Assembly (NCBI GenBank): GCA_964390295.1
Contig: CAYMHR010000019.1
Span: 1-25,233, forward strand
DNA: 25,233 nt
Reading direction: 5' to 3'
Source of the DNA: RGIG3009 sp964390295
Lineage (GTDB): Bacteria; Bacillota; Clostridia; Oscillospirales; Acutalibacteraceae
Shown piece by piece: positions 7,344 through 14,676 of this stretch. The position numbers and the translations under genes are program-made. Position 1 is the first letter of the stretch. The number at the start of each line of letters is the position of its first letter. Below the pieces are notes generated by a model. The model saw only the letters and a list, made by a program, of their open reading frames with translations, was not told the origin of the DNA and did no database searches.

Positions 7344-7653
7344 CTTCTTTCTCTATTTGGCGGTCATGGCCGGTGTCACCTATTTGGTTCGGATGTTGCC
7401 ACTGGTGCTTATCAAGAAAAAGATTACCAACCGCTTTGTGTTGTCGTTTCTCCATTATATTCCCTACGCCGTGCTCACCGTTATGACCGTCCCGGCATGC
7501 TTTTATGCCACCGGCCGCATTGAACCGGCAATCGTCGGCTTTATCGCCGCGCTGATTCCGGCATGGTACAACAAGGGGTTGCCCATTGTTGCCGCCTGTG
7601 CCTGCGGCGGTGCTTTTCTAACGGAATTTCTGATCACCTACGTATTGGTATAA
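7336..7653 (+). CDS. azlD: AzlD-type branched-chain amino acid transport protein
   Basis: A 105-residue protein with four predicted helices, including YLVRMLPLVLIKKKI, FLHYIPYAVLTVMTVPACFY and a Gly/Ala-rich C-terminal helix. This is the AzlD small-subunit pattern, with LPL and the hydrophobic IPYAVL segment. Its ATG lies inside the last codons of azlC, giving an 8-base overlap. It is the last gene before a convergent terminator. Confidence 0.86.
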   Translation: MSNFFLYLAVMAGVTYLVRMLPLVLIKKKITNRFVLSFLHYIPYAVLTVMTVPACFYATGRIEPAIVGFIAALIPAWYNKGLPIVAACACGGAFLTEFLITYVLV

Positions 7654-7686
7654 AAAAGAGGTCATCCACCCGGATGACCTCTTTTT
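7653..7686. terminator. Bidirectional terminator between azlD and the DtxR gene
   Basis: Perfect 15-bp arms (7653-7667 and 7672-7686) with loop ACCC. The T-run of one strand and the A-run of the other make it work in both directions. It overlaps both neighbouring stop codons. Confidence 0.92.
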
Positions 7687-8050
7687 ATACTCGGTTCATG
7701 TAGCTTTGTATGGCGTGAAACGAAATGTCGCTGATGGCGTGCTCCATGCGGCAGGCATCCGCCGATGCGGTTTCCTTATCCACACCCATTCGCACCAGCA
7801 TTTCCGTCAACACGGTATGCCGTGCATAAATCGTTTCGGCAATCGTGCGACCGGCTTCGGTCAACGTAATGTGTCCGTCACCATCCACCACAATCAGTTC
7901 TTCCCGCTTTAACAGCCCCAGCGCACGGCTGACGCTGGGCTTGGAGAATCCCATGTATTCACTGACGTCGATCGCCCGCACCGCCGGCTTTTCCGTGGTT
8001 AAAATCAGAATCGTCTCCAAATACATTTCGCCGGATTCCTGTATTCTCAT
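7685..8050 (-). CDS. DtxR/MntR-family metal-dependent repressor with iron-type metal site
   Basis: A 121-residue protein with an N-terminal winged HTH (about 22-62, SEYMGFSKPSVSRALGLLKRE) and the metal-binding dimerisation helix. The metal ligands align as Met9 and Glu12 (EMYLE), His78, then Cys100, Glu103 and His104 (DACRMEH). In DtxR these are Met10, Cys102, Glu105 and His106. In MntR the first and fourth are Asp8 and Glu99. So the site is of the iron-selective DtxR/IdeR kind, although the protein is short and lacks the C-terminal SH3-like domain. AAAGGAG precedes the ATG. It lies 27 bases after metA in the same direction and may be co-transcribed. Confidence 0.85.
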   Translation of the reverse strand: MRIQESGEMYLETILILTTEKPAVRAIDVSEYMGFSKPSVSRALGLLKREELIVVDGDGHITLTEAGRTIAETIYARHTVLTEMLVRMGVDKETASADACRMEHAISDISFHAIQSYMNRV

Positions 8051-8077
8051 GACGCTTTTCTCCTTTCACGCCGGAGA

Positions 8078-8995
8078 TCAGCGGATAGCACCCAGATCGT
8101 ACGGCGTTGTTTGATATACAAAGTAATTCAACCAGTTGGAAAACAGCAGATGTGCATGGCCACGCCATGTGACCAGCGGTTCCTTGGTCGGATCGTCATT
8201 CGGAAAATAATTGCAGGGAACCGCAATGGGCAGGCCGGCATTAACATCGCGCTGGTACTCCTCACGCAAGGTTCCGGCATCGTATTCCGCATGGCCGGTC
8301 AGGTAAATCTGGCGACCGCGGTCGGTTGAAATCGCATAAATACCGGCTTCCTCAGAGGAAGCCAAGATTTTCAGCGCCGGAACCGCCTCCACGTCGGCAC
8401 GATCGATCGTGGTATGACGCGAATGAGGAATCATAAACCGGTCGTCAAAACCGCGAAACAGAATCGAAGATTTGCGCTCCACGCAATGTGAAAAAACACC
8501 GAACAGCTTTTGCTCCAGCAAGCGTTTTTGAATTCCGTAGTGATAGTACAAGCCCGCTTGTGCACCCCAGCAAATGTGCAACGTGCTGGTCACGTGCGTT
8601 TTACTCCATTCCAGGATGCGGCACAGCTCCTCCCAATATTCCACCTGCTCAAACGGAAGCTGTTCCACCGGAGCGCCGGTAATAATCATACCGTCGTACT
8701 TTTGATGCTTAACGTCCTCAAAAGTCTTGTAAAACGTTAACAAATGATCCGCCGGCGTATTGCGCGATTCGTGCGTGGAGGTATGAATCAGCTCCAGCTC
8801 CACCTGCAACGGCGTATTGCCCAACAGGCGCGCCAACTGCGTTTCGGTCACGATCTTTTTCGGCATTAAGTTTAACAGCAGAATTTTCAGCGGACGAATG
8901 TCCTGTGTCAACGCCCGTGTTTCGGTGATAACGAAAATGTTTTCGTTCGTCAGGGTTTGTGTTGCCGGGAGTTGATTGGGAATCTTGATCGGCAT
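8078..8995 (-). CDS. metAA: Homoserine O-acetyltransferase (MetA family)
   Basis: A 305-residue enzyme that activates homoserine for methionine synthesis. The catalytic Cys142 (ICWGAQAG, 141-148) and the His235/Glu237 pair (TGHAEYD) are present at the exact family positions. Position 111 is Glu (GAPVEQ). In the MetA family this residue favours acetyl-CoA, as in Bacillus, whereas Gly favours succinyl-CoA as in E. coli, so acetylation is expected. The SD overlaps the metY stop (TTTAAGGGGGAG), giving an 11-base spacing. Product O-acetylhomoserine is the substrate of MetY upstream. Confidence 0.95.
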   Translation of the reverse strand: MPIKIPNQLPATQTLTNENIFVITETRALTQDIRPLKILLLNLMPKKIVTETQLARLLGNTPLQVELELIHTSTHESRNTPADHLLTFYKTFEDVKHQKYDGMIITGAPVEQLPFEQVEYWEELCRILEWSKTHVTSTLHICWGAQAGLYYHYGIQKRLLEQKLFGVFSHCVERKSSILFRGFDDRFMIPHSRHTTIDRADVEAVPALKILASSEEAGIYAISTDRGRQIYLTGHAEYDAGTLREEYQRDVNAGLPIAVPCNYFPNDDPTKEPLVTWRGHAHLLFSNWLNYFVYQTTPYDLGAIR

Positions 8996-9006
8996 GGTTC
9001 TCCCCC

Positions 9007-10281
9007 TTAAACGTTACCCAATGCCTGCTCAATATCGGCAATAATGTCCTCAACGTTTTCAATTCCCACCGACAAGCGAATCAGGTCCGGGGTGATACCG
9101 CCTGCGACCAGCTGCTCATCCGTTAGCTGGCGGTGCGTTGTGCTGGCCGGGTGCAGTACGCAGGTGCGAGCATCCGCTACGTGAACCACAACGGCCGCCA
9201 GTTTCAGAGAATTCATGAATCGAACCGCCGCTTCGCGGCCACCCTTGACACCGAACGAAATGACGCCGCAACAACCCTTCGGCAGATACTTTTTCGCCAG
9301 CTCGTGCTGATCCGACGTAGGCAGTGCCGGGCAGTTCACCCAACTGACCTTTTCGTTGGCTTCCAAATACTTGGCCACCGCCTCGGCGTTGGCGCAGTGC
9401 CGCTCCATGCGCAGTGCCAGCGTTTCCAAGCCAAGGTTCAGGATAAACGCCGCCAACGGTTGCGGCGTGGAGCCAAGATCGCGCATCAGCTGAACGCGCG
9501 CCTTGGTGATGTATGCGGCGTCACCGAATTGTTCGGTATAAACCACGCCGTGGTAGGATTCGTCGGGAGTGGTCAGTCCGGGATATTTTCCCGAAGCCGC
9601 CCAATCGAAGCGGCCGCTGTCAACGATGACACCGCCCACAACGGTCGCGTGACCGTCCATGTATTTGGTGGTCGAATGAGTCACAATATCGGCACCGAAC
9701 TCAAAAGGACGGCACAAAATCGGCGTAGCAAACGTATTGTCTACCACCAAAGGCAGACCGTTGCGATGTGCCAGCGCCGCATAGCGCTCAATATCCAGCA
9801 CGTTCAGCGCCGGGTTGGCAATCGTTTCGCCAAAAATCAGGCGCGTGTTATCGTCAATCAGAGCTTCCACTTCATCGTCGGTCATATCCGGGGTGGCAAA
9901 ACGCACTTCGATTCCCATGCGCTTCATGGTAACGGCAAACAGGTTGGTCGTGCCGCCGTAAATCGTAGACAGGCTGACAAAGTTTTGCCCGGCATCGGTA
10001 ATGTTCAGCACCGCCATCAGGTTGGCCGCCTGACCGGAGGAGGTGCACATGGCACCAACGCCACCCTCCAACGCCGCGATCTTATTTTCCACCATCTCCA
10101 CCGTGGGATTGGAAATACGGGTATACATGTGCCCCGCGGCCTTCAAATCGAACAGATCGCCGAGGTGCTCGGCAGAATCGTATTTGTAGGTCGTGCTTTG
10201 ATAAATCGGCAACACACGCGGATCACCGTTTCCGGGCTGATAGCCAACCTGCAAGCACTCGGTTTCAATGCGGTAACTCAT
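9007..10281 (-). CDS. metY: O-acetylhomoserine sulfhydrylase (MetY type)
   Basis: A 424-residue Cys/Met-metabolism PLP enzyme that makes homocysteine directly from O-acetylhomoserine and sulfide. The PLP lysine is Lys206 in HSTTKYMDGH and the ring-stacking Asp181 is in VVDNTFATP. YTRISNPT (53-60) and SSGQAANL (81-88) are family motifs. Long open frame extends upstream, but MSYRIETE at 10281 has AAAGGAAG 8 bases before it and starts where the family does. It is the first structural gene downstream of the leader at 10305-10505 and is followed directly by metA. Confidence 0.95.
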   Translation of the reverse strand: MSYRIETECLQVGYQPGNGDPRVLPIYQSTTYKYDSAEHLGDLFDLKAAGHMYTRISNPTVEMVENKIAALEGGVGAMCTSSGQAANLMAVLNITDAGQNFVSLSTIYGGTTNLFAVTMKRMGIEVRFATPDMTDDEVEALIDDNTRLIFGETIANPALNVLDIERYAALAHRNGLPLVVDNTFATPILCRPFEFGADIVTHSTTKYMDGHATVVGGVIVDSGRFDWAASGKYPGLTTPDESYHGVVYTEQFGDAAYITKARVQLMRDLGSTPQPLAAFILNLGLETLALRMERHCANAEAVAKYLEANEKVSWVNCPALPTSDQHELAKKYLPKGCCGVISFGVKGGREAAVRFMNSLKLAAVVVHVADARTCVLHPASTTHRQLTDEQLVAGGITPDLIRLSVGIENVEDIIADIEQALGNV

Positions 10282-10304
10282 AAAAAACGCTTCCTTTCTG
10301 TACC

Positions 10305-10341
10305 AAAAAAGAACAGGCAACGAGAATACTCGCCGCCTGTT
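10305..10341 (-). terminator. Leader terminator upstream of metY (attenuator)
   Basis: On the minus strand a 13-bp stem (arms 10341-10329 and 10324-10312, with two internal G-U pairs and loop UAUU) is followed by C and UUUUUU (10310-10305). This is a complete intrinsic terminator between the promoter at 10477-10505 and the metY start. It would prevent metY transcription unless the stem is disrupted. Only the minus strand has the U-run. Confidence 0.88.
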
Positions 10342-10364
10342 GACCCACCACGTATTCGACGGAA

Positions 10365-10454
10365 TCAGTACCCGACGACACAGCAGAAGGCAGACAAAAG
10401 CGCCGCACACGTGCTCATCACGCACCGGTGAATCGGCATTTGAAGCTGCGTCAT
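10365..10454 (-). CDS. Cys/Met-containing leader peptide upstream of metY
   Basis: A 29-codon ORF starting at ATG 10454 with AAGGGGG 7 bases before it and ending with TGA at 10367-10365, 24 bases before the terminator stem. It encodes four cysteines (residues 11, 16, 24, 25) and methionines at 1, 6 and 13. The tandem CC (codons TGC TGT) falls five codons before the stop, in AFCCVVGY. A ribosome stalled there for lack of Cys-tRNA would sit about 40 bases upstream of the terminator stem. This is the usual layout of a ribosome-mediated attenuator. No homologue is recognised; translation is inferred. Confidence 0.65.
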   Translation of the reverse strand: MTQLQMPIHRCVMSTCAALLSAFCCVVGY

Positions 10455-10476
10455 ACAACTGCCCCCTTGATTTGTC

Positions 10477-10505
10477 ATTGTATCACAAAATTCCATCCTT
10501 GTCAA
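10477..10505 (-). promoter_or_regulatory. metY-metA operon promoter
   Basis: Minus-strand TTGACA (10505-10500), exactly 17 bases, TACAAT (10482-10477), about 23 bases before the leader-peptide ATG. It is very close to consensus, so control is expected downstream at the terminator rather than at initiation. Confidence 0.88.
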
Positions 10506-10513
10506 ACTTTTTA

Positions 10514-10542
10514 TTGCACAATTTGAAAGAGCGTGATATACT
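10514..10542 (+). promoter_or_regulatory. Aminotransferase promoter, divergent from metY
   Basis: TTGCAC (10514-10519), 17 bases, TATACT (10537-10542). Its -35 lies only 8 bases from the -35 of the divergent metY promoter. The implied transcript has a leader of only about 10 bases. Confidence 0.8.
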
Positions 10543-10558
10543 GATAGCGGTGATAATT

Positions 10559-11746
10559 ATGGAACTCAATTTTTCAAAAAAAATGCAAAACATGAAGCCG
10601 TCTGCCATCCGTGAGATTTTCAAAAGCTTAGGCATGCCCGGTGCCATTTCTTTTGCCGCCGGGAACCCGGCGCCGGAATCGTTTCCGGTGGAAGCCTTGT
10701 CCCGGCTGGCCGCCGATATTTTTGCAAACGAAGCAACCGGTGCACTACAATACAGTGTCACCGAAGGGTATCCCCCTCTGCGCGAGTTGGTAGCCAACCG
10801 GTTGCAAACCCACTTTGACGTTGACGTCTCGCGCAGCACCACACTGATCACCTCCGGTGGCCAGCAGGCCATTGAGCTGTGCTGTAAGGTCATGTGCAAC
10901 GAGGGCGACGTGGTGATTTGCGAGAACCCCAGCTTCATCGGCGCTCTAAACGCTTTCCGTTCGCTGGGCGCCACACCCGTCGGTGTCGAGCTGGAAGCGG
11001 ACGGTATCAGCCTGACCGGCTTGGAGGCGGCATTAAAAGCCCATCCCAACGCACGATTCCTGTATTTGATTCCCACTTTTCACAATCCGGCAGGCATCAC
11101 CATGTCACTGGAAAAGCGCAAGGCGGTTTACGCCTTGGCGCAGCAATACGACGTGCTGATTTTAGAGGATAACCCTTACGGTGATCTGCGTTTTTCCGGC
11201 ACCGAGCTGCCGACGCTGAAAAGCATGGATACCGACGGGCGGGTGCTGTATTGCGGGACCTTTTCCAAAATTCTCTCGGCCGGCATGCGCGTCGGCTATG
11301 CCTGCGGCAACGATGCCCTGATACAGAAAATGGTGATCGCCAAACAGGTGGAGGACGTACACACCAACATTTTCTTCCAGATGCTGTGTGCAAAATATAT
11401 GCAGGAATATGATTTGGATGAGCATATCGCCTCCATCCGCCGACTGTACCGACACAAGTGTGGCCTCATGCTGGATATGCTGGATCGGTATATGCCGTCG
11501 GAGGTCACGTACACCCGCCCCGAAGGCGGTCTGTTCCTGTGGTGCACTCTCCCGTCCTCGATCTCCTTGAACGAGCTGATCAACGATCTGAAGGATCAAG
11601 GCATTTTCGTGGTTCCCGGAACCACCTTTAACTGTGACGAAGCCGCTCCCTCCTCCTCCTTCCGTTTGAATTATTCCACGCCGTCCGAGGAAGAAATCGA
11701 GCGCGGTATCCGTGTGTTGTGTGATACCATTCGCAAAAAACTGTAA
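10559..11746 (+). CDS. PLP-dependent aminotransferase, class I/II (LysN/AroA-like)
   Basis: A 395-residue fold-type I aminotransferase of the group that includes 2-aminoadipate and multi-substrate (ARO8-like) enzymes. Visible are GALQYSVTEGYPPLRE, TSGGQQAIEL (98-107), HNPAG (175-179), ILEDNPYGDL with the PLP Asp204, and the PLP-lysine motif CGTFSKILSAGMRVGY with Lys237. The start ATG 10559 is set by the MELNFSKKM homology; a weak GGTGA lies 5 bases upstream and the long upstream open frame overlaps the promoter. It is divergent from the met operon. Substrate cannot be read from sequence. Confidence 0.87.
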   Translation: MELNFSKKMQNMKPSAIREIFKSLGMPGAISFAAGNPAPESFPVEALSRLAADIFANEATGALQYSVTEGYPPLRELVANRLQTHFDVDVSRSTTLITSGGQQAIELCCKVMCNEGDVVICENPSFIGALNAFRSLGATPVGVELEADGISLTGLEAALKAHPNARFLYLIPTFHNPAGITMSLEKRKAVYALAQQYDVLILEDNPYGDLRFSGTELPTLKSMDTDGRVLYCGTFSKILSAGMRVGYACGNDALIQKMVIAKQVEDVHTNIFFQMLCAKYMQEYDLDEHIASIRRLYRHKCGLMLDMLDRYMPSEVTYTRPEGGLFLWCTLPSSISLNELINDLKDQGIFVVPGTTFNCDEAAPSSSFRLNYSTPSEEEIERGIRVLCDTIRKKL

Positions 11747-11754
11747 AACAAACG

Positions 11755-11796
11755 AAAACAGCCGTTGGTCGTGTTAGCGACCAACGGCTGTTTTTT
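11755..11796. terminator. Bidirectional terminator after the aminotransferase
   Basis: Perfect 17-bp arms (11755-11771 and 11778-11794), loop TGTTAG, followed by T to 11796. The opposite strand ends in a T-run too, so it serves the convergent Thr-rich gene as well. Confidence 0.92.
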
Positions 11797-11800
11797 ACTT

Positions 11801-13228
11801 TTAGTCCTCGTCGATGGGAGGGACCGATGTTTGTTCCGTTGTTCCCCCGGAATCCGGCTTTTCATACGTGGGAAGATCGGTACGACCGCTGAAAATATCA
11901 TCACCGTCATCCTCCGGCAACACGGCAATTTCCGATGCTTCCTCATATTCTGACGGCGCTTCCGTCACCGGCTTCGGCTTGCGGAACACAAAGAAATACA
12001 GCAACACGCCGGCACCGGCAATCAGCAAGCCACCGGCGATATACAGCAACAGGCTGATCATGCTGGAGCCATCCGTCTCCTCGGTGAACTCGATCAGGGT
12101 GTAATTTTCCGGCAAAGAATCAAGTTGCAGATAAATGCAACCATCCGTCGGCTTCACGATGATCGGCGTGGCCAAGCCGTCCTCGGACGGCATTGTCACA
12201 GCCAGCTTGTCGGCATTCTTCATGGCGGCGGGAACCGGCAGCTTCACGACGCAGGTAATGCCGGAAGCAAGCTGATCTGTCGAAACGACCTTACCTGAAG
12301 CATCCAGCACCAAAAGCGACAGGCGGAAGGTGATCGCCTTGTGCTCGTTGGAGGAGTAGCTCTTCAGCTCCTCCGAACGCTGTATGGCCGCGTTCAGCAT
12401 CGTCTCCGACGGCAACACCGTGGCAGAGCTGACGTTCAGTAAGGGCGTATAGCTACTATAGCTTCCAAACAGGGCGGCATAATCGGACTTGCTGATCTGG
12501 AAGGAAGACGAACCTAAAAACTCGTTTTGTCCATAGCCGAACAGGCCAAGTACAGTGCTGTCCGTCGCCACGTTCGTCAACACAGAGTCACCCTGATGCG
12601 ACGTGGTACAGCTACCGATGATCACATTGGTCGTTCCGCCCGACGTCGGAACGTCGGTGGGCAACGTTGTCGTGATCGAATCGGTTGTCGTCGCACTATC
12701 CGCTTCGGTCGTCGTTTCTGTGACGGTGGTGGTCGTCGTTGTCGTCCCGACGGTGCCCGGTTTCACAGCATTGGGGTGTGAAACCGTTTTGCGGCTGACA
12801 GGCAAGTAGGTCGTCAACCCGACGACAAGTCCCTCGTCACTGCCATAGGTCAGCGTTTTATCGGTCGTCCAGGCATAATAGCTGGTATAGACGCCGTTCG
12901 CGTCGGTTTTGCCATTTTGGATAATCAATGAACCAACCTGGATAAACAACGGATAATCGGCAACCGGGCGACCGTTTTCGTCCACGGCTTCAATGGTAAA
13001 CCGCCCGTTGTCCTCGGCGACCTCCAATTCCACAGCCAGCCGTTGCGGCTGTTCGACCGTGGTCGTGGTCGTCGCCGCTTCCGTGGTGGTTTCCTCCGTG
13101 GGCTCGGTCGTGGTCGTCGTGGTCGTTACTTCTTCTGCCGACGGCGGTTCCTCGTCCGCCGCCACGCTAAAAGCCAGCAAACAGACAAAAAGGCTGAACG
13201 CCAACAGGCACGCTGTCCATTTTTTCAT
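11801..13228 (-). CDS. Thr-rich secreted protein anchored by a C-terminal membrane helix
   Basis: A 475-residue protein with an N-terminal signal peptide (MKKWTACLLAFSLFVCLLAFSVAA, cleavage near 24) and two Thr/Glu-rich stretches (35-57 and 161-190), likely flexible stalks. Between them lies a small beta-rich module (63-148) with the 'NGRPVADYPLFIQ...TDANGVYTSYYAW' look of an Ig-like repeat. A Ser/Thr-rich outer domain follows (200-385). One membrane helix sits at about 391-415, then positively charged RKPKP and a 60-residue acidic cytoplasmic tail. I recognise no enzymatic domain or sorting motif. It may be a surface adhesin or sensor; function unknown. Confidence 0.8.
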   Translation of the reverse strand: MKKWTACLLAFSLFVCLLAFSVAADEEPPSAEEVTTTTTTTEPTEETTTEAATTTTTVEQPQRLAVELEVAEDNGRFTIEAVDENGRPVADYPLFIQVGSLIIQNGKTDANGVYTSYYAWTTDKTLTYGSDEGLVVGLTTYLPVSRKTVSHPNAVKPGTVGTTTTTTTVTETTTEADSATTTDSITTTLPTDVPTSGGTTNVIIGSCTTSHQGDSVLTNVATDSTVLGLFGYGQNEFLGSSSFQISKSDYAALFGSYSSYTPLLNVSSATVLPSETMLNAAIQRSEELKSYSSNEHKAITFRLSLLVLDASGKVVSTDQLASGITCVVKLPVPAAMKNADKLAVTMPSEDGLATPIIVKPTDGCIYLQLDSLPENYTLIEFTEETDGSSMISLLLYIAGGLLIAGAGVLLYFFVFRKPKPVTEAPSEYEEASEIAVLPEDDGDDIFSGRTDLPTYEKPDSGGTTEQTSVPPIDED

Positions 13229-13372
13229 AGCAACACAGCTCCCTCATTTCATACTTCGCAACTTGCAAGGATTAGAATACCACAGTTTTTCAAAAAAGTA
13301 AATCCCCACGGCATCTTTTTTCGCCTTGCAGGGCTTTTGACAGAATTTTTAGTATCATTTTTAAGTAAAGTG

Positions 13373-13381
13373 TGCTACAAT
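13373..13381 (+). promoter_or_regulatory. Extended -10 element before the DUF4364 gene
   Basis: TGCTACAAT fits the extended -10 form TGnTATAAT, about 20 bases before the ATG. There is no convincing -35 at 16-18 bases; TTGACA at 13337 is too far. Confidence 0.45.
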
Positions 13382-13401
13382 AGAGGGCGAGGTGATCGTT
13401 T

Positions 13402-13992
13402 ATGGAACGAGATGCGTTTTCAGCCGGCGTGGTGCCCGGCGGTCTGCACTCTCACCGCGAAATCAAGATACTGATCTGTTATATGCTCAACGGCGTACAC
13501 GAGCCGTTGCCACGCACGGCAATTTTGGATATTTTAAGCGGCGACGGTATGGCGAACTTCTTTGATGCCAGCGCCGCTATTGACGACCTGTTGCAACGTA
13601 ACAATCTATCCGAGAATGAAAACGGTCTGCTCACCGTTACCGATACCGGAAGGCGTGCCGCCGAGACTTTGGCCGATATGATTCCCTATACCCTGAGGGA
13701 AAGATCGGTGGATGCCGCTTTGCGTCTGCTGGCGCGACAGCATAGCGAACGGGACAACTCTGCCGAAATCGCACCGGCCAACCACGGCGGCTGGAAGGTC
13801 ACGTGCTCGGTAGGGACCACCGAACCCCTGCTGAGATTTGAACTGCTGGTCGGCGACGAATTACAAGCCCGGCAGGTACGCGAGCGTTTTTTGAACGATC
13901 CTTTGTTGCTATACCAAAGCATGATCGGCATTTTGGCAGGAGACGCCTCTCTCCACCACGTGCCGGAACAAATCGTAATCAATCTGCCGTAA
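13402..13992 (+). CDS. DUF4364 family protein
   Basis: A 196-residue protein. The N-terminal third resembles a winged-helix segment (HREIKILICYMLNGVHEPLPRTAILDILSGDGMANFFD at about 18-54), followed by a second part with YTLRERSVDAALRLLARQ. The composition and the 'iLyfLn.v..plt...i.d.i' pattern match DUF4364. GAGGTGAT precedes the ATG. It lies 10 bases before the response regulator, whose SD overlaps this gene's stop, so the three genes behave as one unit. The N-terminal HTH suggests DNA binding, but this is inference. Confidence 0.75.
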   Translation: MERDAFSAGVVPGGLHSHREIKILICYMLNGVHEPLPRTAILDILSGDGMANFFDASAAIDDLLQRNNLSENENGLLTVTDTGRRAAETLADMIPYTLRERSVDAALRLLARQHSERDNSAEIAPANHGGWKVTCSVGTTEPLLRFELLVGDELQARQVRERFLNDPLLLYQSMIGILAGDASLHHVPEQIVINLP

Positions 13993-14002
13993 GGAGATGC
14001 CT

Positions 14003-14674
14003 ATGGACAAGCCCACCATTTTGATCGTTGATGACGAAGCGCGCATGCGCCGCGTGATTGCCGACTATCTGCATATTAAGAACTATCATACCGTAGAGGC
14101 CGCCGACGGAATGGAGGCGTTGGAGCAGTTTCGCGCCGTTCATCCCGCTTTGGTGCTGTTGGACGTGATGATGCCTCGCTTAAACGGGTGGGAGGTTTGC
14201 CGTACCATCCGCCAAAGCGATACGGTCACGCCGATCATCATGCTGACGGCACGCGGTGAAGAAGCCGACGAGCTGCAAGGGTTTGAGCTGGGGGCCGACG
14301 AATACGTCGCCAAGCCGTTCAGCCTGAAAATTCTGCTGGCTCGCATCGAAGCCGTTCTGCGTCGCAAGAGTGGCCAGGCTGAAGCGGAAATCACCCCTTC
14401 CCTGCTTCACGTGGATCACTTGGCCCGTGAAGTCACGGTCGGCGGCACCATCGTCTCGCTGACCTACACGGAATTTGAATTGCTGGAATATCTCATCACC
14501 AACAAAGGACTGGCGCTCTCGCGCGATCGTATTTTAGACAACGTATGGCGATACGATTATGACGGCGATGCCCGCACGGTAGACACGCATATCAAAAAGC
14601 TTCGCAGTAAGCTGGGCGAAGCCGGTGAAATGATAAAGACCATCCGCGGTATCGGATATAAATTTGAGGGATGA
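14003..14674 (+). CDS. OmpR/PhoB-type response regulator
   Basis: A 223-residue DNA-binding response regulator. The receiver domain (1-116) has the acidic pair Asp10/Asp11, phospho-acceptor Asp54 (VLLDVMMP), Thr82 and Lys104 (YVAKPFS). The C-terminal winged helix (about 125-222) includes TYTEFELLEYLITNKGLALSRDRI and RTVDTHIKKLRSKLG. ATG 14003 is chosen because AAGGAG at 13991-13996 lies 6 bases before it; the ATG at 13997 would touch the SD. The SD overlaps the DUF4364 stop. The gene overlaps the next kinase region. Confidence 0.95.
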   Translation: MDKPTILIVDDEARMRRVIADYLHIKNYHTVEAADGMEALEQFRAVHPALVLLDVMMPRLNGWEVCRTIRQSDTVTPIIMLTARGEEADELQGFELGADEYVAKPFSLKILLARIEAVLRRKSGQAEAEITPSLLHVDHLAREVTVGGTIVSLTYTEFELLEYLITNKGLALSRDRILDNVWRYDYDGDARTVDTHIKKLRSKLGEAGEMIKTIRGIGYKFEG

Positions 14675-14676
14675 GC

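Noticed and set aside
9133..10431. Plus-strand ORF of 432 codons opposite metY
   Set aside because: Shadow of metY; composition (His/Arg/Gln-rich) is typical of antisense translation of a GC-rich gene, with no homology.
10282..10458. N-terminal extension of MetY to 10458
   Set aside because: It would start at TTG, lacks homology and runs through the terminator stem; MSYRIETE has its own SD.
10282..10476. SAM riboswitch or T-box in the metY leader
   Set aside because: I found neither the S-box core nor the T-box motif AGGGUGGNACCGCG; the leader ORF plus terminator explains the region better.
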